Origin: Lacticaseibacillus yichunensis
Lineage (GTDB): Bacteria; Bacillota; Bacilli; Lactobacillales; Lactobacillaceae
Reading direction: 5' to 3'
Assembly: GCF_003946405.1 (NCBI RefSeq)
Contig: NZ_RHOG01000023.1
Location: forward strand, 1 to 44,047
Length of the DNA stretch: 44,047 nucleotides
This document shows, one piece after another, positions 38,322 to 44,047 of the stretch. The notes under the pieces were generated by a model. The model made no database searches, was not told the origin of the DNA, and saw only the letters and a list, made by a program, of their open reading frames with translations. Every line of letters begins with the position of its first letter. The first letter of the stretch is position 1. The translations under genes and the position numbers were made by a program.

Positions 38322-39031
38322 AAAGTCACCCCCTCGCCATCACCCAGTAGCAGATTAAATGCGCTGCATCCCTGCGGAGTGATCAGGGTCTGCGGGTAGC
38401 CCATCTTGTTGTCCTTGATGGTGAAGTACGTGTTGGCATATGCCGCCCGAGGCTTGATGTACTTGTGCGCGTCGCGGTAGATGAAGCCCTGGTCAATTAG
38501 CCAGTTGATAAATTCGTTCTGGCGATGGCCAAGCATCTTCGCGGTGTCACGGAAGTTGGTCAGCGTATTGCGCTCGACCAGGTCATCGAAGTAGGCGGCC
38601 TTTGGTGTCATGAGAGCGACGTTCGCATTCAGCGATCGGTTCTCTACTTTGAGTTGCGCGTTCTCATCCTTGAGGTACTCATAGCCGCGCTTGATAACTT
38701 CCTTGGGGTCATTCCACTTGCGCTCTACCTCGATGAAGTAAGCACGGAACGCTGCGCCCTGTTGCGTCTTGCTCATGAGTGCTAGGTTCTTGGCCATGTC
38801 TACCGTGATGGCGTAGTCCTGAACCTCCTGCTGCTTCCCATCAGGATAGTTGGGATTGAAGGGCGTACCTACAAGTACACCCTCAAAATCAATGTGTTCG
38901 ACGAAGCCAGTGAAGTTCTGTTCGACCCACTGACTGAACCGTTTCTTCAATTTCAGCCCCTTGTAAAGCTCTCGTGCTGATACAACTTGCTCGTGCCGTG
39001 CATTGACGACTACTTTTATCAGTTCGTTCAT
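38318..39031 (-). CDS. phage antirepressor, AntA plus KilAC domains (237 aa)
   Basis: N-terminal AntA/AntB domain (VVSARELYKGLKLKKRFSQW, AITVDMAKNLALMSKTQQGA, AYFIEVERKWND), a coiled-coil linker (EYLKDENAQLKVENRSLNAN) and a C-terminal KilAC/ANT domain (NFRDTAKMLGHRQNEFINWL, MGYPQTLITPQGCSAFNLLL). It probably relieves CI repression on induction. First gene after Cro in the early operon. Confidence 0.9.
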   Translation of the reverse strand: MNELIKVVVNARHEQVVSARELYKGLKLKKRFSQWVEQNFTGFVEHIDFEGVLVGTPFNPNYPDGKQQEVQDYAITVDMAKNLALMSKTQQGAAFRAYFIEVERKWNDPKEVIKRGYEYLKDENAQLKVENRSLNANVALMTPKAAYFDDLVERNTLTNFRDTAKMLGHRQNEFINWLIDQGFIYRDAHKYIKPRAAYANTYFTIKDNKMGYPQTLITPQGCSAFNLLLGDGEGVTL

Positions 39032-39077
39032 GATCAGGCCTCCTTACGTTTCGATTTTCGCGATTGTCGTAAAATGA

Positions 39078-39305
39078 CTATTTTGTGATTTTCTCAACGT
39101 TTCCCGTAAAAAAAGTTTCAATCGGCACATCTAACGTTTGAGCGAGTGCTGGCAACTCAACAGCCTTAAACTTATATTCACCGTTTTCACGGCGATAATA
39201 CTGGTCGACGCTGCTTAAACCAAGAGCTTTTGTCATATCCGTCAAGGAGAGATGGAGCCCGTTCCGGCGGGTCCGAATGACGCTGAGATCAACTCGATAG
39301 CTCAT
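39078..39305 (-). CDS. Cro-like repressor (75 aa)
   Basis: XRE helix-turn-helix: LTDMTKALGLSSVDQYYRRE, then KFKAVELPALAQTLDVPIET. First leftward gene, divergent from CI, behind the promoter 39345-39373. GGAGG before ATG directly follows operator O1, so repressor at O1 would also cover the ribosome binding region of the DNA. Confidence 0.88.
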   Translation of the reverse strand: MSYRVDLSVIRTRRNGLHLSLTDMTKALGLSSVDQYYRRENGEYKFKAVELPALAQTLDVPIETFFTGNVEKITK

Positions 39306-39317
39306 TGTGTTACCTCC

Positions 39318-39450
39318 TTTGTGATTTTCTCAAATAACAAGTTAATCATAGTTTGAGGTAATCTCAAAGTCAACAAGTTTTTTGCTAATTTGACAAATAC
39401 TCTATGTGCAAATCCCAAAGATGGTATTCTCGATTTGTTCAAATCACAAA
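39318..39450. promoter_or_regulatory. genetic switch region with five operator-like sites
   Basis: Five 17-bp sites of form T(T/A)TG-N10-(C)CAAA-like symmetry: 39318-39334, 39352-39368 (perfect arms TTTGAG/CTCAAA), 39381-39397, 39403-39419 and 39434-39450. Two outer sites abut the Shine-Dalgarno sequences of cro and cI (TCACAAA then AGGAGG). The second lies between the -35 and -10 of the cro promoter. Confidence 0.7.
39345..39373 (-). promoter_or_regulatory. early leftward promoter (cro operon)
   Basis: Minus strand TTGACT (39373-39368), 17 bp, TATGAT (39350-39345). The spacer is the perfect operator TTTGAG-GTAAT-CTCAAA. Confidence 0.8.
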
Positions 39451-39463
39451 AGGAGGACCAGAC

Positions 39464-39862
39464 ATGTTAGACTTTCTTCCAAAGAGATTGATAGATTTGC
39501 GCGAAGAAAGACAGCTCTCTCAATCTGAAGTAGCGCGCCGGGTCGGAATGGACAACAGCAGCCTAAGCAGAATTGAGTCGGGTTCTCGTAAAGTGTCCGC
39601 CGAGGAACTTGGAAAATTTGCCGCCTTGTACGGTGTCACCACGGACTACCTGCTGGGCGTCAACAATACTCCTGAATGGGCAACCGAACAGGATACCATC
39701 GACCTGAAGAAAGTTCTCAGTGGCCAGGGCGGCCCAACCTTCAACTTCGGCGGCGACAAACTGACAGAGGACCAGAACGCCAAGCTAAATCTCGCCCTCA
39801 CTCAGATTTTCTGGGAAGAGATCCAGCACGACCGAAAGCGGGGCGGCTCTGACGGACAATAA
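39464..39862 (+). CDS. CI-like phage repressor (132 aa)
   Basis: XRE HTH at residues about 12-60: QLSQSEVARRVGMDNSSLSR and ELGKFAALYGVTTDYLLGVN. A short helical C-terminal segment follows instead of a LexA-like peptidase, so induction probably depends on the neighbouring ImmA-type protease and antirepressor, not RecA-stimulated self-cleavage. ATG with AGGAGG, divergent from cro. Confidence 0.88.
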   Translation: MLDFLPKRLIDLREERQLSQSEVARRVGMDNSSLSRIESGSRKVSAEELGKFAALYGVTTDYLLGVNNTPEWATEQDTIDLKKVLSGQGGPTFNFGGDKLTEDQNAKLNLALTQIFWEEIQHDRKRGGSDGQ

Positions 39863-39878
39863 ACTCGTTCCTTCTTAT

Positions 39879-40259
39879 ATGCGATACCGCTATGGCACCG
39901 CTGACCCCTTCGCCCTCGCTGACATTCTAGATGTCACCGTCAAGTGGTCTGACCTCGGAGATGAACTCCTGGGCAAGACCCAATACATACTCAGCCGACC
40001 ATTCGTTCTGCTCAACAACTGCCTCCGCGACAGCGAACAGAAATACTTCATCATGGCGCACGAACTAGGCCACGTCGTCCTTCACGCCGACGTCGCCGAA
40101 TACTACAAGATTGCTCGCAATGGTGACAACAAGGCCGAATACGAGGCTGACCGCTTCGCCATTCACCTACTGACACTGCTCTACGTCGAAGAGAACCACG
40201 ATCTGCCAGACACGGTATACGAGCTCGCCCACTCATATGGGGTGCCGGTGCTGGATTAG
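39879..40259 (+). CDS. ImmA/IrrE-type metallopeptidase (126 aa)
   Basis: Zinc motif AHELGHVVLHAD (H61, E62, H65) with third-ligand region AEYEADRFA (E89). ImmA proteases cleave the cognate phage or ICE repressor after a damage signal, and the repressor gene is directly upstream. The ATG has no Shine-Dalgarno and the frame is open further upstream into cI, so translation may be coupled or begin at a non-ATG codon. The downstream coding-like remnant could be its lost C-terminus. Confidence 0.85.
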   Translation: MRYRYGTADPFALADILDVTVKWSDLGDELLGKTQYILSRPFVLLNNCLRDSEQKYFIMAHELGHVVLHADVAEYYKIARNGDNKAEYEADRFAIHLLTLLYVEENHDLPDTVYELAHSYGVPVLD

Positions 40260-40263
40260 ATAG

Positions 40264-40440
40264 CTAGACGTCGAGGCCCGTCAGGCAAACGTCCAGCGAT
40301 TATTCGATGACCTACATATTCCATCAAGCATGAGAGACTGGCCGGAAAGCAGCATTCGTGACTTCTACTGGCGACACTGGTACCGTGAGAAACGTCCAAA
40401 CGTGATCGACGTTAAAAGCTGCGTAGTTGGAGGAATGTAT
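40264..40440 (+). pseudogene. coding remnant after the ImmA gene
   Basis: In a frame different from ImmA the sequence reads VEARQANVQRLFDDLHIPSS, then MRDWPESSIRDFYWRHWYRE, protein-like in composition but preceded by a stop and without RBS at its first ATG (40330). It may be the detached C-terminus of an ImmA homologue or of another lysogeny gene after an indel. Confidence 0.35.
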
Positions 40441-40442
40441 TT

Positions 40443-40826
40443 ATGGCAACAAAAATCAAGGGTGCTGATGGGAAAACCTACGAAAGGGTTGCACCTTCGA
40501 GCCCCAAACGCAAACGCACGGTTGAGATTATACTGGGTGCGATTAGTCTAATTGTGTCACTAGTTTCGTTAGCATCAGCCATGGGCTTAGCTGCTGTGGG
40601 CGATGCGTTTGGCGGCGGTGGTTCATATACCGCCACGTTGATGATTGGGATGTTACTTTCAATTGCGGCATTTGTACTAATATTTTTTATAAATAAGAAA
40701 CATGCTATTATCAGCACATTAATTCTTATTCTTGGTGTTGTACTACTGTTTTCATCAGGGAATTTCGGCATACCTGGCGGAATAGCGTTCATGATTACTG
40801 GCATAGTTGCCATAATCAGAAAGTAG
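40443..40826 (+). CDS. membrane protein with DG-x-x-Y N-terminal motif (127 aa)
   Basis: Cytoplasmic head with GADGKTYERVAPSSPKR, then three to four membrane helices (about 28-52, 62-82, 88-105, 110-125). GGAGG upstream. It shares the ADG-x-x-Y-x-x-V-x-P motif with the next gene, so the pair likely arose from, or works with, a common partner. It lies in the lysogenic transcript after CI and ImmA; possible role in superinfection exclusion or envelope stress. Confidence 0.7.
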   Translation: MATKIKGADGKTYERVAPSSPKRKRTVEIILGAISLIVSLVSLASAMGLAAVGDAFGGGGSYTATLMIGMLLSIAAFVLIFFINKKHAIISTLILILGVVLLFSSGNFGIPGGIAFMITGIVAIIRK

Positions 40827-40836
40827 GAATGATAAA

Positions 40837-41556
40837 ATGGCAAAGAAAAAGACTATCACCGACGCTGATGGAAACATGTATGTGGAAGTATCACCGTTCT
40901 ACAAAAAGGCTTGGTTTTGGATTGTTGTTGCGGTAGTTGTAGTTATCGGTTTCTTCATCGCTATCGGCAGCAACGGTAGCGACACTGACAGTAAACCCGC
41001 AACATCTTCTAAATCTGCAAAGGTAAGCAACACAAAACAGGAAAAAGATGCTGACGACACCGAGAAAACAAAGACCAAAGCGGCCACAATTTATATTGAC
41101 AATGAGAAAGCTTCTGTACTCAAGACATTGGATTTTAAACCTAACTACATCAACAAGGATTGGACACCAGCTGTTGTGTCAATTGATGAAGTAAAAGTTA
41201 ACAAGATTAAACCGTTTACTGATAAAGAAGAACACAGCTCTACCTACAACGGAATTATTCTGGTTCACTTCAAAATTCAAGCCAATCAGGACTTGAATAT
41301 GTATCCAAATCAGGCTACGTTAGTCACCTCTGACGGTCAGCAAGTGGAAGCTAACATGTACTCCAGTGATGACTATGATGGTGAAATAAACAAAGGTGTC
41401 ACCAAATCGGGGACAACACTTTTTGCACTAACCACCATGAACAACGCAACCGATCTCAAGACACTCCGTCTGAAGTGGTCGGGTGACTATGACACCGATA
41501 ACTATGACGACAATAATTCCAGCCATGACTACGACATCACCATCAATCTTCAGTAG
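40837..41556 (+). CDS. membrane-anchored extracytoplasmic protein, DUF4352/DUF5067-like (239 aa)
   Basis: Head with TDADGNMYVEVSPFYKK, one membrane helix (AWFWIVVAVVVVIGFFIAIG, about 25-44), a Ser/Lys/Asp/Thr-rich spacer, then a beta-sandwich domain (IDEVKVNKIKPFT, GIILVHFKIQANQDLNMYPN, TTLFALTTMNNATDLKTLRL). The layout matches cell-surface DUF4352/DUF5067-type proteins of Firmicutes. Expressed from the prophage, it would alter the lysogen's surface. Confidence 0.75.
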   Translation: MAKKKTITDADGNMYVEVSPFYKKAWFWIVVAVVVVIGFFIAIGSNGSDTDSKPATSSKSAKVSNTKQEKDADDTEKTKTKAATIYIDNEKASVLKTLDFKPNYINKDWTPAVVSIDEVKVNKIKPFTDKEEHSSTYNGIILVHFKIQANQDLNMYPNQATLVTSDGQQVEANMYSSDDYDGEINKGVTKSGTTLFALTTMNNATDLKTLRLKWSGDYDTDNYDDNNSSHDYDITINLQ

Positions 41557-41625
41557 TCACTAACCCACCAAGCAGCAGGCCCGTGCAACTCGGGCCGCGG
41601 GCGTTAATCTGGAAGGAGAATCAGC

Positions 41626-41847
41626 ATGAAGATCAAGAACTTATATATGTATGCAGCATGTTTGGTTTGTCTCGTAGTCGCTTTGATTTCGCTATACAGC
41701 GTTGTTTCTGGAATATCCGAATTTATCTGGTTTGACAAGTCCGCGCAGCCCGGGATCTACCTCTATCAGCAACTATTCAACGGAGCCATCATGCTAGTGG
41801 TGTCCTCGTTGCTTTTTGTATTCCACTGGCGCCACGCAGACAAATAA
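41626..41847 (+). CDS. membrane protein (73 aa)
   Basis: Two membrane helices (YMYAACLVCLVVALISLYSV and LFNGAIMLVVSSLLFVF) joined by a short outside loop, with a basic C-terminus HWRHADK. AAGGAG upstream. Family not recognised; part of the lysogeny-side membrane gene group. Confidence 0.7.
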   Translation: MKIKNLYMYAACLVCLVVALISLYSVVSGISEFIWFDKSAQPGIYLYQQLFNGAIMLVVSSLLFVFHWRHADK

Positions 41848-42185
41848 CACATAGCTTCGAGCAAGGCGAAGAGTTATCCACAGGATGTGAACGATCATAT
41901 TCTAAACCCGTCGAAATCGACAGGTCTAAGCCCAAGGAGAATCATAATAACAAACAAAATTCGGACGCTCTCAACAGACGGAACTTTATTCGGCGGAGAT
42001 AAGACAGTCGCCGCTGGGTATACGTCTCGGGTAAAGGCAGTATTGGGTCCAACTTCAACGTGACGCTCGCAATGACGCGTTGAGTGGAAAAAATCAATCT
42101 GATATGAAATAAAATGGCACTCAGGGAACCAAACAGCCCTTATGAATGATGCGTTTGACGATTTTCGGAATGAGAGTGGTCCTAA
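41848..42185. other. non-coding stretch between membrane gene and tRNA
   Basis: No ORF with an RBS. It holds one perfect DnaA box (TTATCCACA, 41874-41882) and short inverted repeats. A single box is not enough to call an origin. It may carry leftover host or phage DNA. Confidence 0.3.
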
Positions 42186-42256
42186 GCGGGTGCAGTTCAG
42201 CGGTAGAACGACAGCCTTCCAAGCCTAAGTAGCGGGTTCGACTCCCGTCATCCGCT
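42186..42256 (+). tRNA. tRNA-Gly(UCC)-like gene with broken anticodon stem
   Basis: Acceptor GCGGGTG/CATCCGC pairs fully, D-arm GTTC/GAAC and T-arm GCGGG-TTCGACT-CCCGT are good, loop CTTCCAA gives anticodon TCC (42218-42220). The anticodon stem ACAGC/GCCTA forms only two pairs and position 8 is C instead of U. No CCA is encoded. Either a decaying tRNA or a tRNA mimic; probably not an efficient decoder. Confidence 0.6.
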
Positions 42257-42302
42257 TTGTCGATTGTGTATCGGCAATAATTTAACATTGGAGGTCATCA
42301 GT

Positions 42303-42542
42303 ATGGCAGATCGAACATTCACTAAGGAAGAATTGGCAAAGTATAATGGCAAAGACGATCCCCACAAATATGTGGCAGTCGATGGTGTCGTATACGATCT
42401 AACGTCTGTTAAAGCCTGGGCCGGAGAAAATCATCACGGTAATGTTGCTGGTCAAGATCTCACTGACATCATCACTAACGTCTCTCCCCACGGTAAAAAG
42501 GTTCTCAGCAAGGTGCCGATTGTTGGTAAGTATATTGGGTAG
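42303..42542 (+). CDS. cytochrome b5-like heme/steroid-binding domain protein (79 aa)
   Basis: MADRTFTKEELAKYNGKDDP, KYVAVDGVVYDLTSVKAWAG, ENHHGNVAGQDLTDII and SPHGKKVL follow the cytochrome b5 fold; the His in ENHHG and in SPHGKK are at the places of heme ligands. Such short proteins are usually chromosomal in lactobacilli; here it lies between tRNA-Gly and integrase, inside the prophage. ATG with GGAGG. The ligand (heme or another small molecule) is unknown. Confidence 0.82.
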   Translation: MADRTFTKEELAKYNGKDDPHKYVAVDGVVYDLTSVKAWAGENHHGNVAGQDLTDIITNVSPHGKKVLSKVPIVGKYIG

Positions 42543-42565
42543 CCGTTCTGTTTCCCCCTTCGGTC

Positions 42566-42589
42566 GTAGGTTTAATTCCTACATGTCCA
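42566..42589 (+). other. tRNA 3'-end-like fragment
   Basis: GTAGG-TTTAATT-CCTAC is a T-arm-like 5-bp stem with a 7-nt loop, followed by ATGTCCA like a 3' acceptor strand. No matching 5' half is found. Possible relic of a tRNA. Confidence 0.3.
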
Positions 42590-42590
42590 T

Positions 42591-42613
42591 GCCCCATTCT
42601 GGGGCTTTTATTT
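42591..42613 (+). terminator. terminator after the b5 gene
   Basis: GCCCC-ATTCT-GGGGC followed by TTTTATTT. Confidence 0.7.
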
Positions 42614-42691
42614 CACAGCCAGAAAGAACATACGTTCGAGTAAAAGTGAAGTAACCTCCAAAAACGTCACAAAAGAAAGGACACGATAGCA

Positions 42692-43879
42692 ATGCGCAAA
42701 TGGACACCACTGCCCCGCCACCTGCATCTTTACAGCTATGAGACACACGGCGGCACCCGTTACGCCATCCGGAGAGGATGCAAGGATAGTGAAGGAAACA
42801 GGGTCGAATTCACGCGCTCAGGCTTCCGGTCTTGGCGCGATGCAGATAAGGCGCTCAAAGAATTTGAAGCCCGCCTTGTATCTGGGCATATTGACCCATT
42901 CGCTCAGCGCAATATCACCGTTGGCCAATACTTCGACTTGATGCTCGCCCGAAACGAGCGGCTCGGCAACTGGCGGATCAGCACGATAAAATCTAAGCAA
43001 AGCTATTTTGACAAGCATTTCAAAGACCGCTTTGGATCCGTGCCACTCGGTTCAATCACCCGCACCGAATATCAGACGTTTATCGATGACAAGGTGGTCG
43101 CAGGCTATCGAGAAAACACCATTAACGCCATCAACGCACTAATGCAGCTCATCATGAATGACGCAGAGAAAAACGATGTCATCGACAAGAACCGCTTGCG
43201 TGGCGTCCAGATTGTCGGCGCAAAGCAGGCCCGCCCCGTGGATCTTACGCGCGAACAATACAAGACGTTCATGACGGCCGCAGCGCAACTGCTCGACCGC
43301 TATCACCTCACCATGCTTTATCTGTTGTCGCTGGGAGAACGACGGGAAGAATTGGCCGGGCTTCAATTTTCGTCGTTTGAGAAAGCCGATCACGATGGCC
43401 AGCCATATTACAAGATCACCTATAAAGTATCACGCACCACATACGAGCCTCAGGGCGGCAAGCTCAAGACCCCGAGCAGCTACCGGTCAAACTACGTCAC
43501 TGGCGAAATTGTGGACATGATAGACTATGCGCTTCAATACGCAAAGAACGTCATCCTCCAGCATCATCGCGAGGTGACCCCCGACACGTTTGTCTATGTC
43601 AACGTCCAAACTGGGATGCCGGTATACCCGAGTAACGTCAACCGCGACCTGTTCGCGCCGGTGGCAAAAGAAACCGGCATCCGACTTCGCCCTCATATGC
43701 TTCGCCACTATTTCGCCACGCAGGCGCTGGAAGATGGCCTTCCAGACATGAGCGTCATGCACTGGCTCGGCCATAAATCAATGGACATGACGAACGCCTA
43801 TACCCGCCCCACCGAAGAAGGCGCACTGCACGTGATCAACAGCATGAACTCCAAACTGTTCGGTGGGAGTATGGATTGA
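42692..43879 (+). CDS. int: tyrosine-family phage integrase (395 aa)
   Basis: The N-terminal arm-binding domain (GTRYAIRRGCKDSEGNRVEF, FRSWRDADKALKEFEARL) is followed by a SAM-like core-binding domain (about 75-175) and the catalytic domain with Arg in GERREEL (R217), HMLRHYFATQAL (H335, R338), WLGHKSM (H361) and nucleophile Tyr in TNAYTRP (Y370). It catalyses attP x attB recombination at the core next to it. AAAGGA upstream of the ATG. Confidence 0.95.
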   Translation: MRKWTPLPRHLHLYSYETHGGTRYAIRRGCKDSEGNRVEFTRSGFRSWRDADKALKEFEARLVSGHIDPFAQRNITVGQYFDLMLARNERLGNWRISTIKSKQSYFDKHFKDRFGSVPLGSITRTEYQTFIDDKVVAGYRENTINAINALMQLIMNDAEKNDVIDKNRLRGVQIVGAKQARPVDLTREQYKTFMTAAAQLLDRYHLTMLYLLSLGERREELAGLQFSSFEKADHDGQPYYKITYKVSRTTYEPQGGKLKTPSSYRSNYVTGEIVDMIDYALQYAKNVILQHHREVTPDTFVYVNVQTGMPVYPSNVNRDLFAPVAKETGIRLRPHMLRHYFATQALEDGLPDMSVMHWLGHKSMDMTNAYTRPTEEGALHVINSMNSKLFGGSMD

Positions 43880-43887
43880 GCAGATTC

Positions 43888-43925
43888 GGCGGTACATTTC
43901 GGGATGTACCGCCGATGTACCGCCA
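43888..43925 (+). promoter_or_regulatory. palindrome and candidate integrase arm sites (right)
   Basis: Perfect 10-bp inverted repeat GGCGGTACAT / ATGTACCGCC (43888-43897, 43904-43913, loop TTCGGG), then another GATGTACCGCC (43915-43925). The TGTACCG heptamers at 43905 and 43916 match those at 53 and 64. It lies 8 bp after the int stop and has no T-run, so integrase or Xis binding is more likely than termination. Confidence 0.5.
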
Positions 43926-44035
43926 AACGGTCGAAAATAGTCGAGCACAACCGGAGAAAAAACAAAAAAACGCGCCCGACACCGCCGCCATTACTGGCTT
44001 TAGCATCGAGCGTGTTCGATTGAATTTCTAACTTG

Positions 44036-44047
44036 TTACTTGAGGGT
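44036..44047. repeat. right copy of the attachment core (attR side)
   Basis: Exact 12-base match to positions 1-12. It lies downstream of the integrase gene and of the TGTACCG repeats that could be arm-type integrase sites. Confidence 0.75.

Noticed and set aside
41874-41882. DnaA box as replication origin
   Set aside because: Single box without repeats or AT-rich unwinding region; the iterons at 34402-34490 are a better origin candidate.

Overview
The window is one complete siphovirus-type prophage (or the linearised circular form of a temperate phage) of a low-to-moderate-GC Firmicute, most likely a lactic acid bacterium of the Lactobacillaceae and probably the Lacticaseibacillus casei/paracasei/rhamnosus group. 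The evidence is a phi LC3-type holin, a GH25 lysozyme with a ChW-like wall-binding tail, an ArpU-type late regulator, strong AGGAGG ribosome binding sites throughout, and two CCCAAAA -1 frameshift sites like those known from Lactobacillus phage A2. The window starts and ends with the same 12 bp, TTACTTGAGGGT, next to a tyrosine integrase, so it appears to be cut exactly from attL to attR. The host assignment is inference.

Layout, following the phage's transcription from right to left. The lysogeny module (39.4-44.0 kb, + strand) holds a CI-like repressor, an ImmA-like metallopeptidase, three small membrane proteins, a degenerate tRNA-Gly, a cytochrome b5-fold protein and the integrase. A 158-bp switch region with five similar operator-like sites separates it from the leftward early operon (28.6-39.3 kb, - strand). 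That operon encodes Cro, an AntA/KilAC antirepressor, an XRE regulator, many small overlapping ORFs, a DUF1351 protein, an Erf annealing protein, a replisome organiser with internal iterons, an orphan C5 DNA methyltransferase, a YopX protein, a lipoprotein, RusA, SSB and ArpU. Next comes a non-coding stretch with tRNA-like folds and hairpins (28.2-28.6 kb), a small metallopeptidase, and a YefM-YoeB toxin-antitoxin operon on the opposite strand.

The late operon (27.0 to 3.7 kb, - strand) carries TerS, TerL, portal, a Prp-like protease, a MuF protein with a toxin-like C-terminus and a small partner, four small proteins, scaffold, decoration protein with a frameshift-appended Ig domain, major capsid, four head-tail connector/terminator proteins, major tail protein (frameshift-extended), G/GT tail chaperones (frameshift), tape measure with a transglycosylase domain, a large hub/fibre with an S74 chaperone domain, and the lysis genes. 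After lysis comes an AT-richer accessory segment (0.1-3.7 kb): a P63C gene inside a duplicated promoter-terminator unit, a DUF262 candidate defence gene, and a block of very small proteins behind a near-consensus promoter.

How it works together: CI and Cro compete at 39.3-39.45 kb. The early operon replicates DNA, probably from iterons inside the organiser gene, and makes ArpU, which likely switches on the late operon. Prp-type cleavage motifs (NLQxFA) at the N-termini of scaffold and major tail protein suggest the phage protease matures them. The accessory genes (P63C, DUF262, YefM-YoeB, MuF toxin pair, membrane proteins near CI) are the best candidates for host-benefit or anti-competitor functions.
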